DNA of 64,000 bases from Chachezhania antarctica. GTDB taxonomy: Bacteria; Pseudomonadota; Alphaproteobacteria; Rhodobacterales; Rhodobacteraceae. This document shows, one piece after another, positions 9,315-18,630 of the stretch (within the stretch, counting starts at the first letter, position 1; every line of letters begins with the position of its first letter). The notes beneath the pieces were generated by a model, which saw only the letters and a list, made by a program, of their open reading frames with translations, was not told the DNA's origin and searched no databases. The DNA lies in the NCBI RefSeq assembly GCF_003646465.1, contig NZ_QZEX01000004.1, positions 124,001 to 188,000 of the forward strand, given 5' to 3'. Position numbers and translations under genes: made by a program.

Positions 9315-9448
9315 CGCCTCGGGGGCCGTCCCGCGCGCGTGTCGGCCCGCCCGCCCACCCGGGGTCATGCCTTCGGCATGCCCCCACCGCCACGCGCGCG
9401 GGCCGGCGTCGATTGTTTTGATGCCTGTGAACGCCCGTGCGGCCGACC

Positions 9449-9484
9449 GCCTCCGGCGGGAGTATTTGAGGAAGAGAAGAAGGA
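9449..9484. repeat. Dispersed GTATTTGG repeat, single arm
   Basis: GCCTCCGGCGGGAGTATTTG followed by AGGAAGAGAAGAAGG. This matches, in the opposite orientation, the right arm of the copies at 2642-2671 and 18715-18747. It stands alone, without its inverted partner. Confidence 0.65.
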
Positions 9485-9520
9485 CGGGACTGTCGTGTTT
9501 GGACTCGGATTACGTTCCAT

Positions 9521-9646
9521 GGCCGCCAGCCCTCGACCGAAGATGTCGCGGCCATAGAAGCGCCGCTGATTTTGCACTACGCTGGCACGGATGACCGGAT
9601 CAACGCGGGTTGGCCGGAGTATGAGGCGGCTCTGAAGGTCGTCGGC
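9521..9646 (+). pseudogene. Remnant of a dienelactone hydrolase family gene
   Basis: The frame from 9521 reads GRQPSTEDVAAIEAPL followed by LHYAGTDDRINAGWP and EYEAALKVVG. This strongly resembles the region around the catalytic Asp of dienelactone hydrolases (a YGRQP motif, then PLLLHYAG-DERINAG). No start codon, nucleophile region or C-terminal His region is found around it, and homology stops near 9646. The gene is therefore an internal scrap of about 42 codons. The next remnant begins at once in a different frame. Confidence 0.7.
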
Positions 9647-9662
9647 AGAGATTTTTCTGCGG

Positions 9663-9839
9663 CTGGCGGGCTATTCGGAAGGCGAGCTGAAGGCGATGAT
9701 CGTCAACGGCCTACGGCCTGACGGAAGCCGGATGCTGCCACCAATGCCCTTCGGTTACCTGTCGTAGATGACGAGCGACGATCTCGACGCCATCGTGGCC
9801 TATCTGCGCACGCTGCCGCCGTTGCCGGACAGGAGCTGA
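9663..9839 (+). pseudogene. Remnant of a cytochrome c family gene, C-terminal end
   Basis: The frame 9663-9839 encodes LAGYSEGELKAMIVNGLRPD, then SRMLPPMPFGYLS, an in-frame TAG at 9765-9767, and MTSDDLDAIVAYLRTLPPLP up to a TGA at 9837-9839. The LPPMPFGY and DLDAIVAYLRTLPP motifs are typical of the axial-methionine half of class I c-type cytochromes. No CxxCH heme site was found upstream, so the N-terminal half is gone. With the internal stop, the gene is dead. It is in a different frame from the adjoining dienelactone hydrolase remnant. Confidence 0.75.
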
Positions 9840-10115
9840 CGCGCGCAGCGGAGACACCGGTCCGCAAACTCAGACGCCCCGCCCGGGTTTCACCCTGCGA
9901 TGACGGCAATTGCGGACCGGATGTCCCGCGCTCACGAACTTCCGCAGAGACGCTGACTCGGACCTTTCAGACCCCGACACCAAGATAGTCTGAAACCTGC
10001 GCGCTTATAGTGGCGCATTGGTAGGGATGCCTGCACGGAGGGATAGGTTTTATGAGCAAAAGTGTGATCAATGTGCCGTCCGAGCCAGGGATACGGCCTG
10101 AAACAGCCCGGTTTT
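9840..10115. other. Non-coding gap with a possible gene-start remnant
   Basis: No intact gene is recognised. At 10052 an ATG preceded by GGAGGG (10037-10042) opens a frame, MSKSVINVPSEPGIRPETAR. After about 20 codons the frame runs into the antisense of truA and loses any protein-like look. It may be the surviving start of a gene whose body has been deleted. Confidence 0.35.
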
Positions 10116-10886
10116 TCAGCCGCCGAACGGATCGTCCGGGTAGCCTACGCCGGCAAGGTACAAACCGTGCGGCGGGGAGACCGGCCCGCAGGCCGCGCGG
10201 TCGCAGGCGGCGAGGGCCTTTGCCACATCCTCCGGCGCCCATGCCCCCGCACCGACACGCTCCAGCGTGCCCACGAAGCTGCGCACCTGGTTGTGCAGGA
10301 ACGACCGGGCCCGGCAGCGGATGTGGATCTCCGGGCCGAAGAGGCCCTGGGCCCGGGTCACGTCGACCGCGTCCATCGTCTTGACCGGGCTTTTCGCCTG
10401 GCAGATCGAGGCGCGGAAGGTCGTGAAATCGTGGAGCCCGACAAGATGCTGGGCCGCCTCGTGCATTGCGCCGGCGTCCAGATCGTGGCCGATCCGCCAG
10501 ACCTGGCCGGCGGCCAGCGTCGCAGGCGCGCGGCGGATGAGGATGCGAAAGAGGTAGCGGCGCTCAACGGCCGAGAAGCGGGCGTGCCAGTCGTTGTCGG
10601 CCAATGCGGCGGCGGTGATCGCAACGGGCGCGGGCTTCAGGTGGTAGTTCAGCGCCTCGGACAGGCGGAACGGATCCCAGTCCTTGTTCATGTCGCAGTG
10701 CGCGACCTGCGCCAGCGCGTGCACACCCGCGTCGGTGCGGCCGGCGGCGGCGATGGTGTGGTCGCGCGGTTCCAGCCTGGCCAGCGCGGCCTCGATCGCG
10801 CCCTGGACCGACGGCTGGTCGGCCTGGCGTTGCCAGCCCGCGAAGGGGCGGCCATCATATTCGACGCGAAGGGCATAGCGGGGCAT
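10116..10886 (-). CDS. truA: tRNA pseudouridine(38-40) synthase
   Basis: Protein of 256 residues that isomerises uridines 38-40 in the anticodon arm of tRNAs. Seen: the N-terminal [15 protein letters not shown], the catalytic region [15 protein letters not shown] with the essential Asp, and the C-terminal [15 protein letters not shown]. Length is normal. The start was set at the ATG at 10884-10886 because [12 protein letters not shown] is the family N-terminus; the open frame extends far upstream without homology. Divergent from ycjX. Confidence 0.95.
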   Translation of the reverse strand: MPRYALRVEYDGRPFAGWQRQADQPSVQGAIEAALARLEPRDHTIAAAGRTDAGVHALAQVAHCDMNKDWDPFRLSEALNYHLKPAPVAITAAALADNDWHARFSAVERRYLFRILIRRAPATLAAGQVWRIGHDLDAGAMHEAAQHLVGLHDFTTFRASICQAKSPVKTMDAVDVTRAQGLFGPEIHIRCRARSFLHNQVRSFVGTLERVGAGAWAPEDVAKALAACDRAACGPVSPPHGLYLAGVGYPDDPFGG

Positions 10887-11000
10887 GGTCCGCCTCCTAG
10901 ACCGGGCCGGGGGCGCGGGCAAGTCGCAGCCGCTTCGCACTGGCGAGCAGGGCGGGTGGGCCTTATGTAGGGTGCAAGGCAACAAGGGCAGTAACCGGTC

Positions 11001-12416
11001 GTGGTCATTACAACAATCGCCGACGGGCTGATGCGCGGCGTCGAAGGGGTCGGCGACGCGGTGTCGGGCGCGTTCTACGAACCGACGATCCGGCTGGGGG
11101 TCACCGGGCTGGCCCGCGCGGGCAAGACGGTGTTCATCACCTCGCTGGTCGCCAACCTGCTGGACCGGGGCCGGATGGCGGGCCTGTCGGCGCAGCGCGA
11201 CGGGCGGATCCTCGCCGCCTACCTGCAGCCCCAGCCCGACGACACGATCCCGCGCTTCGAATTCGAACCGCATCGGGATGCTTTGACGGCGCATGTGCCG
11301 CACTGGCCCGAAAGCACCCGCGCGGTCAGCGAACTGCGCCTGTCGCTGCGCGTCCAGCCCGGCGGGTTCTTCCGGTCGATCCAGGGACCGCGGGTCGTGC
11401 ACCTGGATATCGTCGATTACCCGGGCGAATGGCTTCTGGATCTGGGGCTGATGGACCGGAGCTATGCCGACTGGTCGGCCGATGTGCTGGACCGGCTGGA
11501 AGGGCGGGCCGAGGGGGCCGAGTACCTGTCGCTTGTCCGCGAAACCGACGTGACGGAGAAATTCGACGAAACGGTGGCCAGAACGCTGGCCGACCGGTTC
11601 ACCGCCTACCTGATCGCTGCGCGCGATGCGGGGTTCTACGATTGCACGCCGGGGCGGTTCCTGCTGCCCGGGGAAATGGCCGGCTCTCCCGTCCTGACCT
11701 TCGCGCCCTTGCCCAGTGACGGATCGGCCAGGCGAAGCGCGCTTTTGCGCGAGATGGAGCGGCGGTTCGAGGCCTACAAGGCCCGTGTCGTGCGGCCCTT
11801 CTTCCGCGATCACTTTTCCAGGATCGACCGGCAGATCGTGCTGGTGGATGCGCTGGGCGCGATCCATTCGGGGCCGCGCGCGGTGGAAGACATGCGGCTG
11901 GCCATGGCCGAGATCCTGGGCGCGTTCCGGCCCGGGCGGAATTCCTTCCTGACGCAGCTGATGATGGGCAAGCGGGTGGAAAAGATCCTGTTCGCGGCCA
12001 CGAAGGCCGACCACCTGCATCACACCCAGCACGCCCGCCTGACCGGGATCATGGAGGCGCTGATCCGCGAGGCCCGCGACCGGGCGCAGTTCGCGGGCGC
12101 GCAGACGGCGGCCATGTCCATCGCAGCCCTCCGCGCCACGACGGAGGAAATGCGCGCCCATAACGGCGGTCAGCTTCCATGTGTCCGCGGGATCCTGGCT
12201 GAGACCGGCAAGCAGGCGGCGTTCTATCCCGGTGAATTGCCCGACGATCCGACCCGCATTCTTGCGTCTGCACGGGCGGGGGAGACGGAATGGCTGCAGG
12301 ACGATTTCGGCCACATGAACTTCGCGCCCGCGCCGCTGACGCTGAAGCCCGGTGACGGGCCGCCGCATATCCGGCTGGACCGCGCGGCGGAATTCCTTAT
12401 CGGGGACCGGCTGTGA
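11001..12416 (+). CDS. ycjX: YcjX-family P-loop protein (DUF463)
   Basis: Protein of 471 residues with a Walker A motif GLARAGKT near residue 40, in the family context [20 protein letters not shown], and VDYPGEW near residue 140. YcjX proteins are GTPase-like proteins of poorly known function, stress-linked in enterobacteria and usually paired with YcjF. The chosen start is GTG at 11001 because the residues after it ([16 protein letters not shown]) fit the family; ATG 11031 is an alternative. The stop overlaps the next gene by 4 bases (GTGA), so three genes form a tight unit. Confidence 0.9.
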   Translation: MVITTIADGLMRGVEGVGDAVSGAFYEPTIRLGVTGLARAGKTVFITSLVANLLDRGRMAGLSAQRDGRILAAYLQPQPDDTIPRFEFEPHRDALTAHVPHWPESTRAVSELRLSLRVQPGGFFRSIQGPRVVHLDIVDYPGEWLLDLGLMDRSYADWSADVLDRLEGRAEGAEYLSLVRETDVTEKFDETVARTLADRFTAYLIAARDAGFYDCTPGRFLLPGEMAGSPVLTFAPLPSDGSARRSALLREMERRFEAYKARVVRPFFRDHFSRIDRQIVLVDALGAIHSGPRAVEDMRLAMAEILGAFRPGRNSFLTQLMMGKRVEKILFAATKADHLHHTQHARLTGIMEALIREARDRAQFAGAQTAAMSIAALRATTEEMRAHNGGQLPCVRGILAETGKQAAFYPGELPDDPTRILASARAGETEWLQDDFGHMNFAPAPLTLKPGDGPPHIRLDRAAEFLIGDRL

Positions 12417-12862
12417 CGGGCATGATTCGACAGGGCAGGCCGCTGGATGCCGGCGCGATGGGTGCGATCCTGCACGGGTTCGAGACCGGCACGCCATGGA
12501 TGCCGAAACAGCATTCCGGGGCCGAGGCGGTGGGGTTCTGCGGGCAGCTTGTCGACAAGGGCTGGGTCACGGTCGCCACGGTCGACCGCAAGGTTACTGC
12601 GTTCCTGGCCCGCGACGGGGCCGAGATCTGCGCGCTTTACGTCGCCGAGGACGCCCGCGGGCAGGGGCATGGCCGCGCGCTGTTGCAGGACGCGATGGGG
12701 CGTTGCGAGCGGCTGTGGCTGCAGTGCTTTCAGGACAACGCGCAGGCCCGGCGGTTCTACGAACGCCACGGGTTCGCGGCGGCAGGCTTTGGCGACGGGA
12801 CGGGCAATGCCGAAGGGCTGCCGGATGTCCTGTATGAATGGAACGGGGGGAACTGGGCATGA
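12413..12862 (+). CDS. GNAT-family N-acetyltransferase
   Basis: Protein of 149 residues with the GNAT core: [21 protein letters not shown] carries the acetyl-CoA pyrophosphate-binding R/Q-x-x-G-x-G/A pattern, and [14 protein letters not shown] is the typical C-terminal segment. The substrate is unknown. The GTG start overlaps the ycjX stop by 4 bases, and its TGA overlaps the ATG of ycjF (ATGA). It therefore sits exactly between two genes that are usually adjacent. The product may modify a protein or small molecule connected with that pair, but this is inference. Confidence 0.88.
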   Translation: MTGMIRQGRPLDAGAMGAILHGFETGTPWMPKQHSGAEAVGFCGQLVDKGWVTVATVDRKVTAFLARDGAEICALYVAEDARGQGHGRALLQDAMGRCERLWLQCFQDNAQARRFYERHGFAAAGFGDGTGNAEGLPDVLYEWNGGNWA

Positions 12863-13875
12863 GCCGCGGACCGGTGATCTTTGATCTGGACGAGGACCGC
12901 GACGGCGCGGTGCCCGATGTAGGCGACGCGCCCCCGGTGGACGATACCGGTGCCATGGCCGAGCGCGGCGCGATGGTCGCCGCCGCCCGGCTGGCGGGAC
13001 GGCAAAAGCGCACGTCCCGCCTGTCGCGGTGGTTCTGGGCGCTGGCCGGGGCGGTGGTGACCGCGCTTCTGTCGGTCGCGGCATGGCAGTTTGCGGCGGA
13101 TCTGGTGGCGCGTGTGCCGGTGCTGGGCTGGATCATCACCGCACTCCTGGTGGCTTTCGTCGTGGTGGCGCTGCTGCTGGCGATCCGCGAGGTGGCGGCC
13201 ATCGGCCGGCTGGCGCGGCTCGACGGGATCCGGTCGGAGGCAGAGGCAGCTCTGATGGCGGGCGATCTGGAGGCGACGCGCGCGGCGGCCGGCCGGGTGG
13301 TCGCGTTTTATGCGCACCGGCCGGAGCTTGCGGCCGGCCGCGAGACGGTTGCCGCGCGGCTTGGGGATATGTTCGAGCCCGTGGACGTGATGCGGCTGGT
13401 GGAACTTGAGGTGCTGGAGTCGCTGGATCGCGCCGCGGTGCTGGAGGTCGAGGCCTCGGCCCGGCAGGTGGCGATGGTGACGGCGCTGGTGCCGCTGGCG
13501 CTGGCGGATGTTGTGGCGGCGCTGACCAATGCGTTGCGGATGATCCGGCGGATCGGTGAGATCTACGGCGGACGCTCCGGTCTTGTGGGCAGCTGGCGGC
13601 TGACGCGGGCGGTGCTGGGGCACATGGTGGCCACGGGGGCCGTGGCGGCGGCGGATGACATGATCGAACCCATTCTTGGGGGGTCGCTCCTGTCGAAACT
13701 GTCGCGGCGCTTCGGCGAAGGTGTCGTCAACGGGGCGCTGACGGCGCGCGTGGGACTGGCGGCGATCGACGTGTGCCGGCCGGTGCCGTTCTCCGAAGGC
13801 GCGCGGCCGTCGTCCGGCAGGATCGTGAAGGCGGCGCTGACCGGGCTCTTTTCCCGCGGGGATCGGGAGGGCTGA
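12859..13875 (+). CDS. ycjF: YcjF-family membrane protein (DUF697, TIGR01620 type)
   Basis: Protein of 338 residues. An acidic N-terminal region (FDLDEDRDGAVPDVGDAP) is followed by a basic stretch and two hydrophobic segments at about residues 60-82 and 90-112, then a helical C-terminal domain. YcjF proteins are inner-membrane proteins of unknown function commonly encoded beside YcjX. ATG 12859 overlaps the GNAT stop (ATGA); an upstream in-frame ATG at 12838 lies inside the GNAT gene and is less likely. The pairing with ycjX supports the call. Confidence 0.85.
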   Translation: MSRGPVIFDLDEDRDGAVPDVGDAPPVDDTGAMAERGAMVAAARLAGRQKRTSRLSRWFWALAGAVVTALLSVAAWQFAADLVARVPVLGWIITALLVAFVVVALLLAIREVAAIGRLARLDGIRSEAEAALMAGDLEATRAAAGRVVAFYAHRPELAAGRETVAARLGDMFEPVDVMRLVELEVLESLDRAAVLEVEASARQVAMVTALVPLALADVVAALTNALRMIRRIGEIYGGRSGLVGSWRLTRAVLGHMVATGAVAAADDMIEPILGGSLLSKLSRRFGEGVVNGALTARVGLAAIDVCRPVPFSEGARPSSGRIVKAALTGLFSRGDREG

Positions 13876-14051
13876 GGCCCGCATCGCTCCTTGGCCGGCC
13901 CACCCCCCCCGCCCCGTCGGATCGCGTGCGCGATCCTCCTTGCCGGCCAAGGGGCGATCCGGGCGCGTCGTTTCATTTTAGCGCAAAACGTGGATGTCCT
14001 TGATCTGACGCAAGGCGGCCGCCGGGCAACATGGTTAATGCCTGTTGCGGG

Positions 14052-14780
14052 ATGCTTCAGCCACACGACTCGCCAGAGCACGGACATACGCCAGGAGAGG
14101 TGGCGGCGCGCATAGCCGCGCCGCCCGGGAGGGGTGTGCTGGGTGATGTCGTCTACGGGGCGATCGACGGGTCGGTGACGACCTTCGCGATCGTGGCCGG
14201 CGTCGCGGGCGCCGGCCTGTCCCCGTTCATTGTCCTGGCCCTTGGCTTCGCCAACGTGCTGGCCGATGGATTTTCCATGGCGGTCGGCAATTACTCCGCC
14301 ACCAAGGCGCAGGCCGACAACCTAGCCCGCATCCGCGAGATCGAACACCGCCATATCGACCGCTACCCCGATGGCGAACGCCTCGAAGCGCGCGAGATCC
14401 TGCGCCGCAAGGGCCTGACCGGCCGGGTGCTGGAGGCCGCGACGGATGCCGTGACGGCTGACCGCGAGACATGGATCGCGCTGATGGTCGAAGGCGAGTA
14501 CGGGCTGGGCGAGGTCGATCCGCACCCCGTCCGTGCCGCGATGGCCACCTTTGCCGCGTTCCTGTGCGCCGGGCTGGTGCCGCTTCTGCCTTTCGTCCTG
14601 CTGGGAGAGGAAGCCTTCCGCGTCTCGGCCATCCTGACGCTCTGCGTCTTCTTTGCCATAGGCGCCCTGAAAAGCCGCTGGGCGCTGACGCCATGGTGGC
14701 GGTCGGGGGGCGAGACGCTGGCCATCGGCGGAACCGCCGCCGCCCTGGCCTATGCCGTGGGGTTGCTGTTCCAGATGTAA
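14052..14780 (+). CDS. VIT1/CCC1-family iron/manganese transporter
   Basis: About 242 residues. The N-terminal region contains VLGDVVYGAIDGSVTTFAIV, the first transmembrane helix signature of the VIT family, followed by NVLADGFSMAVGNYSATKAQ in helix 2. Next comes a charged cytoplasmic segment with many Glu, Arg and His residues (REIEHRHIDRYPDGERLEAR) and three C-terminal helices. Family members move Fe2+ or Mn2+ out of the cytosol. The start at 14052 (MLQPHDSPEHGH) is provisional; ATG 14031 in the same frame is the alternative. It stands alone between ycjF and ileS. Confidence 0.85.
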   Translation: MLQPHDSPEHGHTPGEVAARIAAPPGRGVLGDVVYGAIDGSVTTFAIVAGVAGAGLSPFIVLALGFANVLADGFSMAVGNYSATKAQADNLARIREIEHRHIDRYPDGERLEAREILRRKGLTGRVLEAATDAVTADRETWIALMVEGEYGLGEVDPHPVRAAMATFAAFLCAGLVPLLPFVLLGEEAFRVSAILTLCVFFAIGALKSRWALTPWWRSGGETLAIGGTAAALAYAVGLLFQM

Positions 14781-14973
14781 GGGCAGGCGTCTCTTTACGC
14801 TCACCCAACACGGGCCTATAAGCCGCCCATGCCCCGGCTATTGCGCATATTGATCCGAATTACGCGCCCGGCGCTCTGACCCAGTCAGAGACGCCGGATT
14901 TCCCGTGCCCGGGCGCCACGTTCCGGGCCTGCTGCCGACCCAACATTCAGACAATACCGAAGGACGCCCTGAG

Positions 14974-17900
14974 ATGTGCGCCGACATGCCGACCGACACG
15001 AAGACCGTCGATTACAAAGACACGCTGAACCTGCCGAAAACCGACTTCCCGATGCGCGCGGGCCTGCCCAAGCGCGAGCCGGGCTGGCTGGAGCGCTGGG
15101 CCGAGATCGGCGTCTACGACCGCCTGCGCGAGAAGACGGGCCGCACACCCTTCACGCTGCATGACGGCCCGCCCTATGCCAACGGTCACCTTCATATCGG
15201 CCACGCGCTGAACAAGACGATCAAGGACATGATCGTCCGGTCGCACCAGATGATGGGCTATGACGCGCGTTACGTGCCGGGCTGGGACTGCCACGGCCTG
15301 CCCATCGAATGGAAGATCGAGGAGCAGTACCGCAAGAAGGGCAAGAACAAGGACGAGGTACCTGTCGTCGACTTCCGTCAGGAATGCCGCAAGTTCGCCG
15401 AAGGCTGGGTGGATATCCAGCGCGAGGAATTCAAGCGCCTTGGCATCACCGGCAACTGGGCCGATCCCTACCTGACCATGAACTTCCATGCCGAGCGTGT
15501 GATCGCCGAGGAATTCATGAAATTCCTGATGAACGGCACGCTCTACCAGGGGTCGAAACCGGTCATGTGGTCCCCGGTCGAAAAGACCGCGCTGGCCGAG
15601 GCCGAGGTCGAATACCACGACAAGGAAAGTTTTACGGTTTGGGTGAAGTTCCGCGTGGAGGAAGTCGCCGACGCTCAAACACATCGTGATGCGGTAATTG
15701 AAAGTGAGCAGGGGAAAGTCCTGCGATCCATGGCAATTGAAGACCATGAGAACCAAACCACTCGTATAAACCCGAAGCCTTTCGAGGAACAAACAGACCG
15801 GATCGCGAAAAAGCAGTCCTACAATACCGAAGATCTGCTGGGCGCCTATGTCGTCATCTGGACAACCACCCCCTGGACCATCCCGTCGAACAAAGCGGTC
15901 GTCTATGGCGCGGACTATGCCTATGGCCTGTACGAAGTCACGGCGACGCCGGACGAATGCTGGGCTTCGGTCGGTGAACGCTTTGTCCTGGCGGACAAGC
16001 TGGCCGGGCAGGTCTTTGCCCAGGCGCGCCTTGAAGAAGGGCAGTGGACCCGCGTCCGCGACGTGACGGCAGAAGAACTGTCGTGCCTTTCGCTCTCCCA
16101 CCCGCTGGCCGGGGCCGACGGTGCGAACGGCGAATGGGACGCCCCGCGCGATTTCCGGGCGGCCGATTTCGTCACCGACGAGGAAGGCACCGGTTTCGTT
16201 CACTGCGCGCCGTCCCACGGGATGGAGGAATACGAGCTCTACCGTGGCCTTGGCATGCTGGAGCAGGTCATCACCTACAACGTGATGGACGACGGCGGCT
16301 TCCGCGCCGATCTGCCGTTCTTCGGCGGCAAGTACATCCTGAACCGCAAGGGCGGCGAGGGCGATGCCAACAAGGCCGTCATCGACAAGCTGGTGGAGGT
16401 CGGCGGCCTGCTGGCGCGGGGCAAGATCAAGCACTCCTACCCGCATTCGTGGCGCTCGAAAGCGCCGGTCATCTATCGCAACACGCCGCAATGGTTCGCC
16501 GCCATCGACCGCAAGGTCGGCGACGGGCAGGACCAGTATGGCGAGACGATCCGCCAGCGCGCCCTGACCTCCATCGAGGAGTTGGTGAAGTTCACCCCAC
16601 CCTCGGGCCGCAACCGCCTGCATTCCATGATGGAAACCCGGCCCGACTGGGTGCTGTCGCGGCAGCGCGCATGGGGCGTGCCGCTGACCTGCTTCAAGAA
16701 GGCGGGGGCGCTGCCGACCGATCCGGGCTTCCTGCTGCGCGATCCCAAGGTGAATGCGCGCATCGTCGAGGCGTTCGAGGCCGAGGGTGCCGATGCCTGG
16801 TACAAGGACGGCGCCAAGGAACGGTTCCTGGGCAATGATTACGACCCGGCCGACTGGGACAAGGTCGACGACATCCTCGACGTCTGGTTCGATTCCGGTT
16901 CGACCCATGCGTTCGTCCTGCGCGACCGGGAAGACGGCACCGAAGACGGCATCGCCGATGTCTACATGGAAGGCACCGACCAGCACCGCGGCTGGTTCCA
17001 TTCCTCGCTTCTGGAAGCCTGCGGCACGCTGGGCCGCGCGCCCTATCGCAACGTGGTGACCCATGGCTTCACGCTGGACGAGAAGGGCGTGAAGATGTCC
17101 AAATCGCTCGGCAATACCATCGTGCCCGAGGAGGTCGTCAAGCAATACGGCGCCGATATCCTGCGGCTGTGGGTGGCGCAGACGGACTATACCGCCGACC
17201 AGCGGATCGGGCCCGAGATCCTGAAGGGCGTGGCCGACAGCTATCGCCGTTTGCGGAACACGATGCGGTACATGCTGGGCTCGCTCGCCGATTTCTCCGA
17301 GGCCGACCGGATCGACGTCTCCGAGATGCCGGAGCTCGACGCCTGGGTGCTCCACCGCATGGCCGAACTGGACGAGGTGGTGCGCAAGGGCTATGCCGCG
17401 TTCGACTTCCAGGGTGTGTTCCAGGCCGTCTTCACCTTCGCGACGGGCGACCTGTCGGCGTTCTACTTCGACGTCCGCAAGGACGCGCTCTACTGCGACG
17501 GCGACACGGTTGAACGCCGTGCCGCGCGGACGGTGCTGGACCTGCTGTTCCACCGCCTGACCACCTGGCTGGCGCCGATCCTCGTCTTCACGATGGAGGA
17601 GGTCTGGCTGGAGCGGTACCCGGGCGAGGGCACGTCGGTTCACCTGATCGACATCCCGGAAACGCCTGCGGACTGGAAGAACGCCGAACTGGCGCGCCGC
17701 ATCGCCGCGATGCGCCGCGTGCGCCGCGTGGTGACGGCCGCGTTGGAAGTGCAGCGGCGTGAAAAGACCATCGGTGCCAGCCTTGAAGCAGCGCCTGTCG
17801 TCCATGTCGAGGACGACGCGGTCCGCGCCATACTGGCGGCGATGCCGATGGACGATCTCTGCATCACCTCGGCCCTGACGCTGACCGGCGATCCCAGCCC

Positions 17901-18057
17901 GTCCGACGCCTTCCGCCTGCCGGAAGTCGATGGCGTGGGCGTCGTGTTCGAAAAGGCGGACGGCGAGAAATGCCAGCGCTGCTGGAAGATCCTGCCCGAT
18001 GTCGGCACGCACACGCACGAAGGCGTCTGCGCCCGCTGCGACGAGGCCCTGGGCTGA
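14974..18057 (+). CDS. ileS: Isoleucyl-tRNA synthetase with an extra low-GC insertion
   Basis: Class I synthetase of 1027 residues. Visible: the HIGH motif in NGHLHIGHALNK (about residue 75), the CP1 editing domain with VVIWTTTPWTIP (about residue 293), KMSKSLGN (about residue 707), and a C-terminal zinc site CQRCWKILPDVGTHTH with CARC. The family in this group is usually nearer 970 residues. The excess lies between WVKF (Phe226) and VVIWTTTPWTIP, where 66 residues stand in place of roughly 20. The DNA at 15661-15840 is about 49% GC by my count against GC-rich flanks. The insertion sits just before the editing-site threonines. ATG 14974 has AAGGA 10 bases upstream; ATG 14986 is possible but its spacing is poor. 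Confidence 0.97.
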   Translation: MCADMPTDTKTVDYKDTLNLPKTDFPMRAGLPKREPGWLERWAEIGVYDRLREKTGRTPFTLHDGPPYANGHLHIGHALNKTIKDMIVRSHQMMGYDARYVPGWDCHGLPIEWKIEEQYRKKGKNKDEVPVVDFRQECRKFAEGWVDIQREEFKRLGITGNWADPYLTMNFHAERVIAEEFMKFLMNGTLYQGSKPVMWSPVEKTALAEAEVEYHDKESFTVWVKFRVEEVADAQTHRDAVIESEQGKVLRSMAIEDHENQTTRINPKPFEEQTDRIAKKQSYNTEDLLGAYVVIWTTTPWTIPSNKAVVYGADYAYGLYEVTATPDECWASVGERFVLADKLAGQVFAQARLEEGQWTRVRDVTAEELSCLSLSHPLAGADGANGEWDAPRDFRAADFVTDEEGTGFVHCAPSHGMEEYELYRGLGMLEQVITYNVMDDGGFRADLPFFGGKYILNRKGGEGDANKAVIDKLVEVGGLLARGKIKHSYPHSWRSKAPVIYRNTPQWFAAIDRKVGDGQDQYGETIRQRALTSIEELVKFTPPSGRNRLHSMMETRPDWVLSRQRAWGVPLTCFKKAGALPTDPGFLLRDPKVNARIVEAFEAEGADAWYKDGAKERFLGNDYDPADWDKVDDILDVWFDSGSTHAFVLRDREDGTEDGIADVYMEGTDQHRGWFHSSLLEACGTLGRAPYRNVVTHGFTLDEKGVKMSKSLGNTIVPEEVVKQYGADILRLWVAQTDYTADQRIGPEILKGVADSYRRLRNTMRYMLGSLADFSEADRIDVSEMPELDAWVLHRMAELDEVVRKGYAAFDFQGVFQAVFTFATGDLSAFYFDVRKDALYCDGDTVERRAARTVLDLLFHRLTTWLAPILVFTMEEVWLERYPGEGTSVHLIDIPETPADWKNAELARRIAAMRRVRRVVTAALEVQRREKTIGASLEAAPVVHVEDDAVRAILAAMPMDDLCITSALTLTGDPSPSDAFRLPEVDGVGVVFEKADGEKCQRCWKILPDVGTHTHEGVCARCDEALG

Positions 18058-18147
18058 GCATCCACCCGGGCGCCTTTCCGCGCCCGGGACTTCCAACCCG
18101 CAGCTTCCGGGTTGATCGCGGCGCCGTTCGCCGCCACCGTGGCTGAC

Positions 18148-18603
18148 ATGCCCAGCGTCGCCGTCGATACCAGTTTCGGAACCCTCCGCGTGACAGAGGA
18201 AGACGGCGCCATCGTGCGCCTGACCTGGGCCGAAGACACGCGCGATGCCGCCACGGACCTGCTGCGCCGCGCCGCGGCCCAGATCCGCGCCTATGATGCG
18301 GGTGAACTGGAGGTCTTCGACCTGCCGCTTCACGTGCGCGGCAACGAATTCCAGCATGCCGTTTGCGCACAGATGCAGGCCATCCCTTTCGGTGAGACAC
18401 GCACCTACGGCGATATCGCCCGCGCGCTTGGGCATCCGGCCCAGGCGGTGGGGCAGGCCTGCGGCCGAAACCCGATCGCGGTCGTCATTCCATGCCATCG
18501 CGTGATGGGTGCGAAGGGGCTGACCGGGTTCTCGGGCGGCGCGGGCGTGGAAACCAAGGTGCAGCTTCTGATCCACGAAGGCGCCGGCGGTTTTCTGATC
18601 TGA
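18148..18603 (+). CDS. ogt: Methylated-DNA--[protein]-cysteine S-methyltransferase
   Basis: Protein of 151 residues that removes alkyl groups from O6-alkylguanine in a suicide reaction on its own cysteine. The active-site motif IPCHRVMGAKGLTGFSGG is clear, preceded by the helix-turn-helix DNA-binding stretch FQHAVCAQMQAIPFGETRTY and GQACGRNPIAVVIPCHR. It has no Ada N-terminal domain, so it is the stand-alone Ogt/MGMT form. ATG 18148 is chosen; a TTG at 18112 could add 12 residues. It follows ileS by 90 bases. Confidence 0.93.
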   Translation: MPSVAVDTSFGTLRVTEEDGAIVRLTWAEDTRDAATDLLRRAAAQIRAYDAGELEVFDLPLHVRGNEFQHAVCAQMQAIPFGETRTYGDIARALGHPAQAVGQACGRNPIAVVIPCHRVMGAKGLTGFSGGAGVETKVQLLIHEGAGGFLI

Positions 18604-18630
18604 CGGGCGTCAACGCGGCAACCGCCGCAA

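Noticed and set aside
7773-9368. A 531-residue minus-strand open frame opposite gcvP
   Set aside because: Antisense to gcvP with no recognisable domains; GC-skewed shadow.
14947-18576. A 1209-residue open frame on the minus strand opposite ileS and ogt
   Set aside because: It is entirely antisense to ileS and ogt, whose motifs are clear. Long antisense open frames are common in GC-rich genomes; no domain is recognisable.
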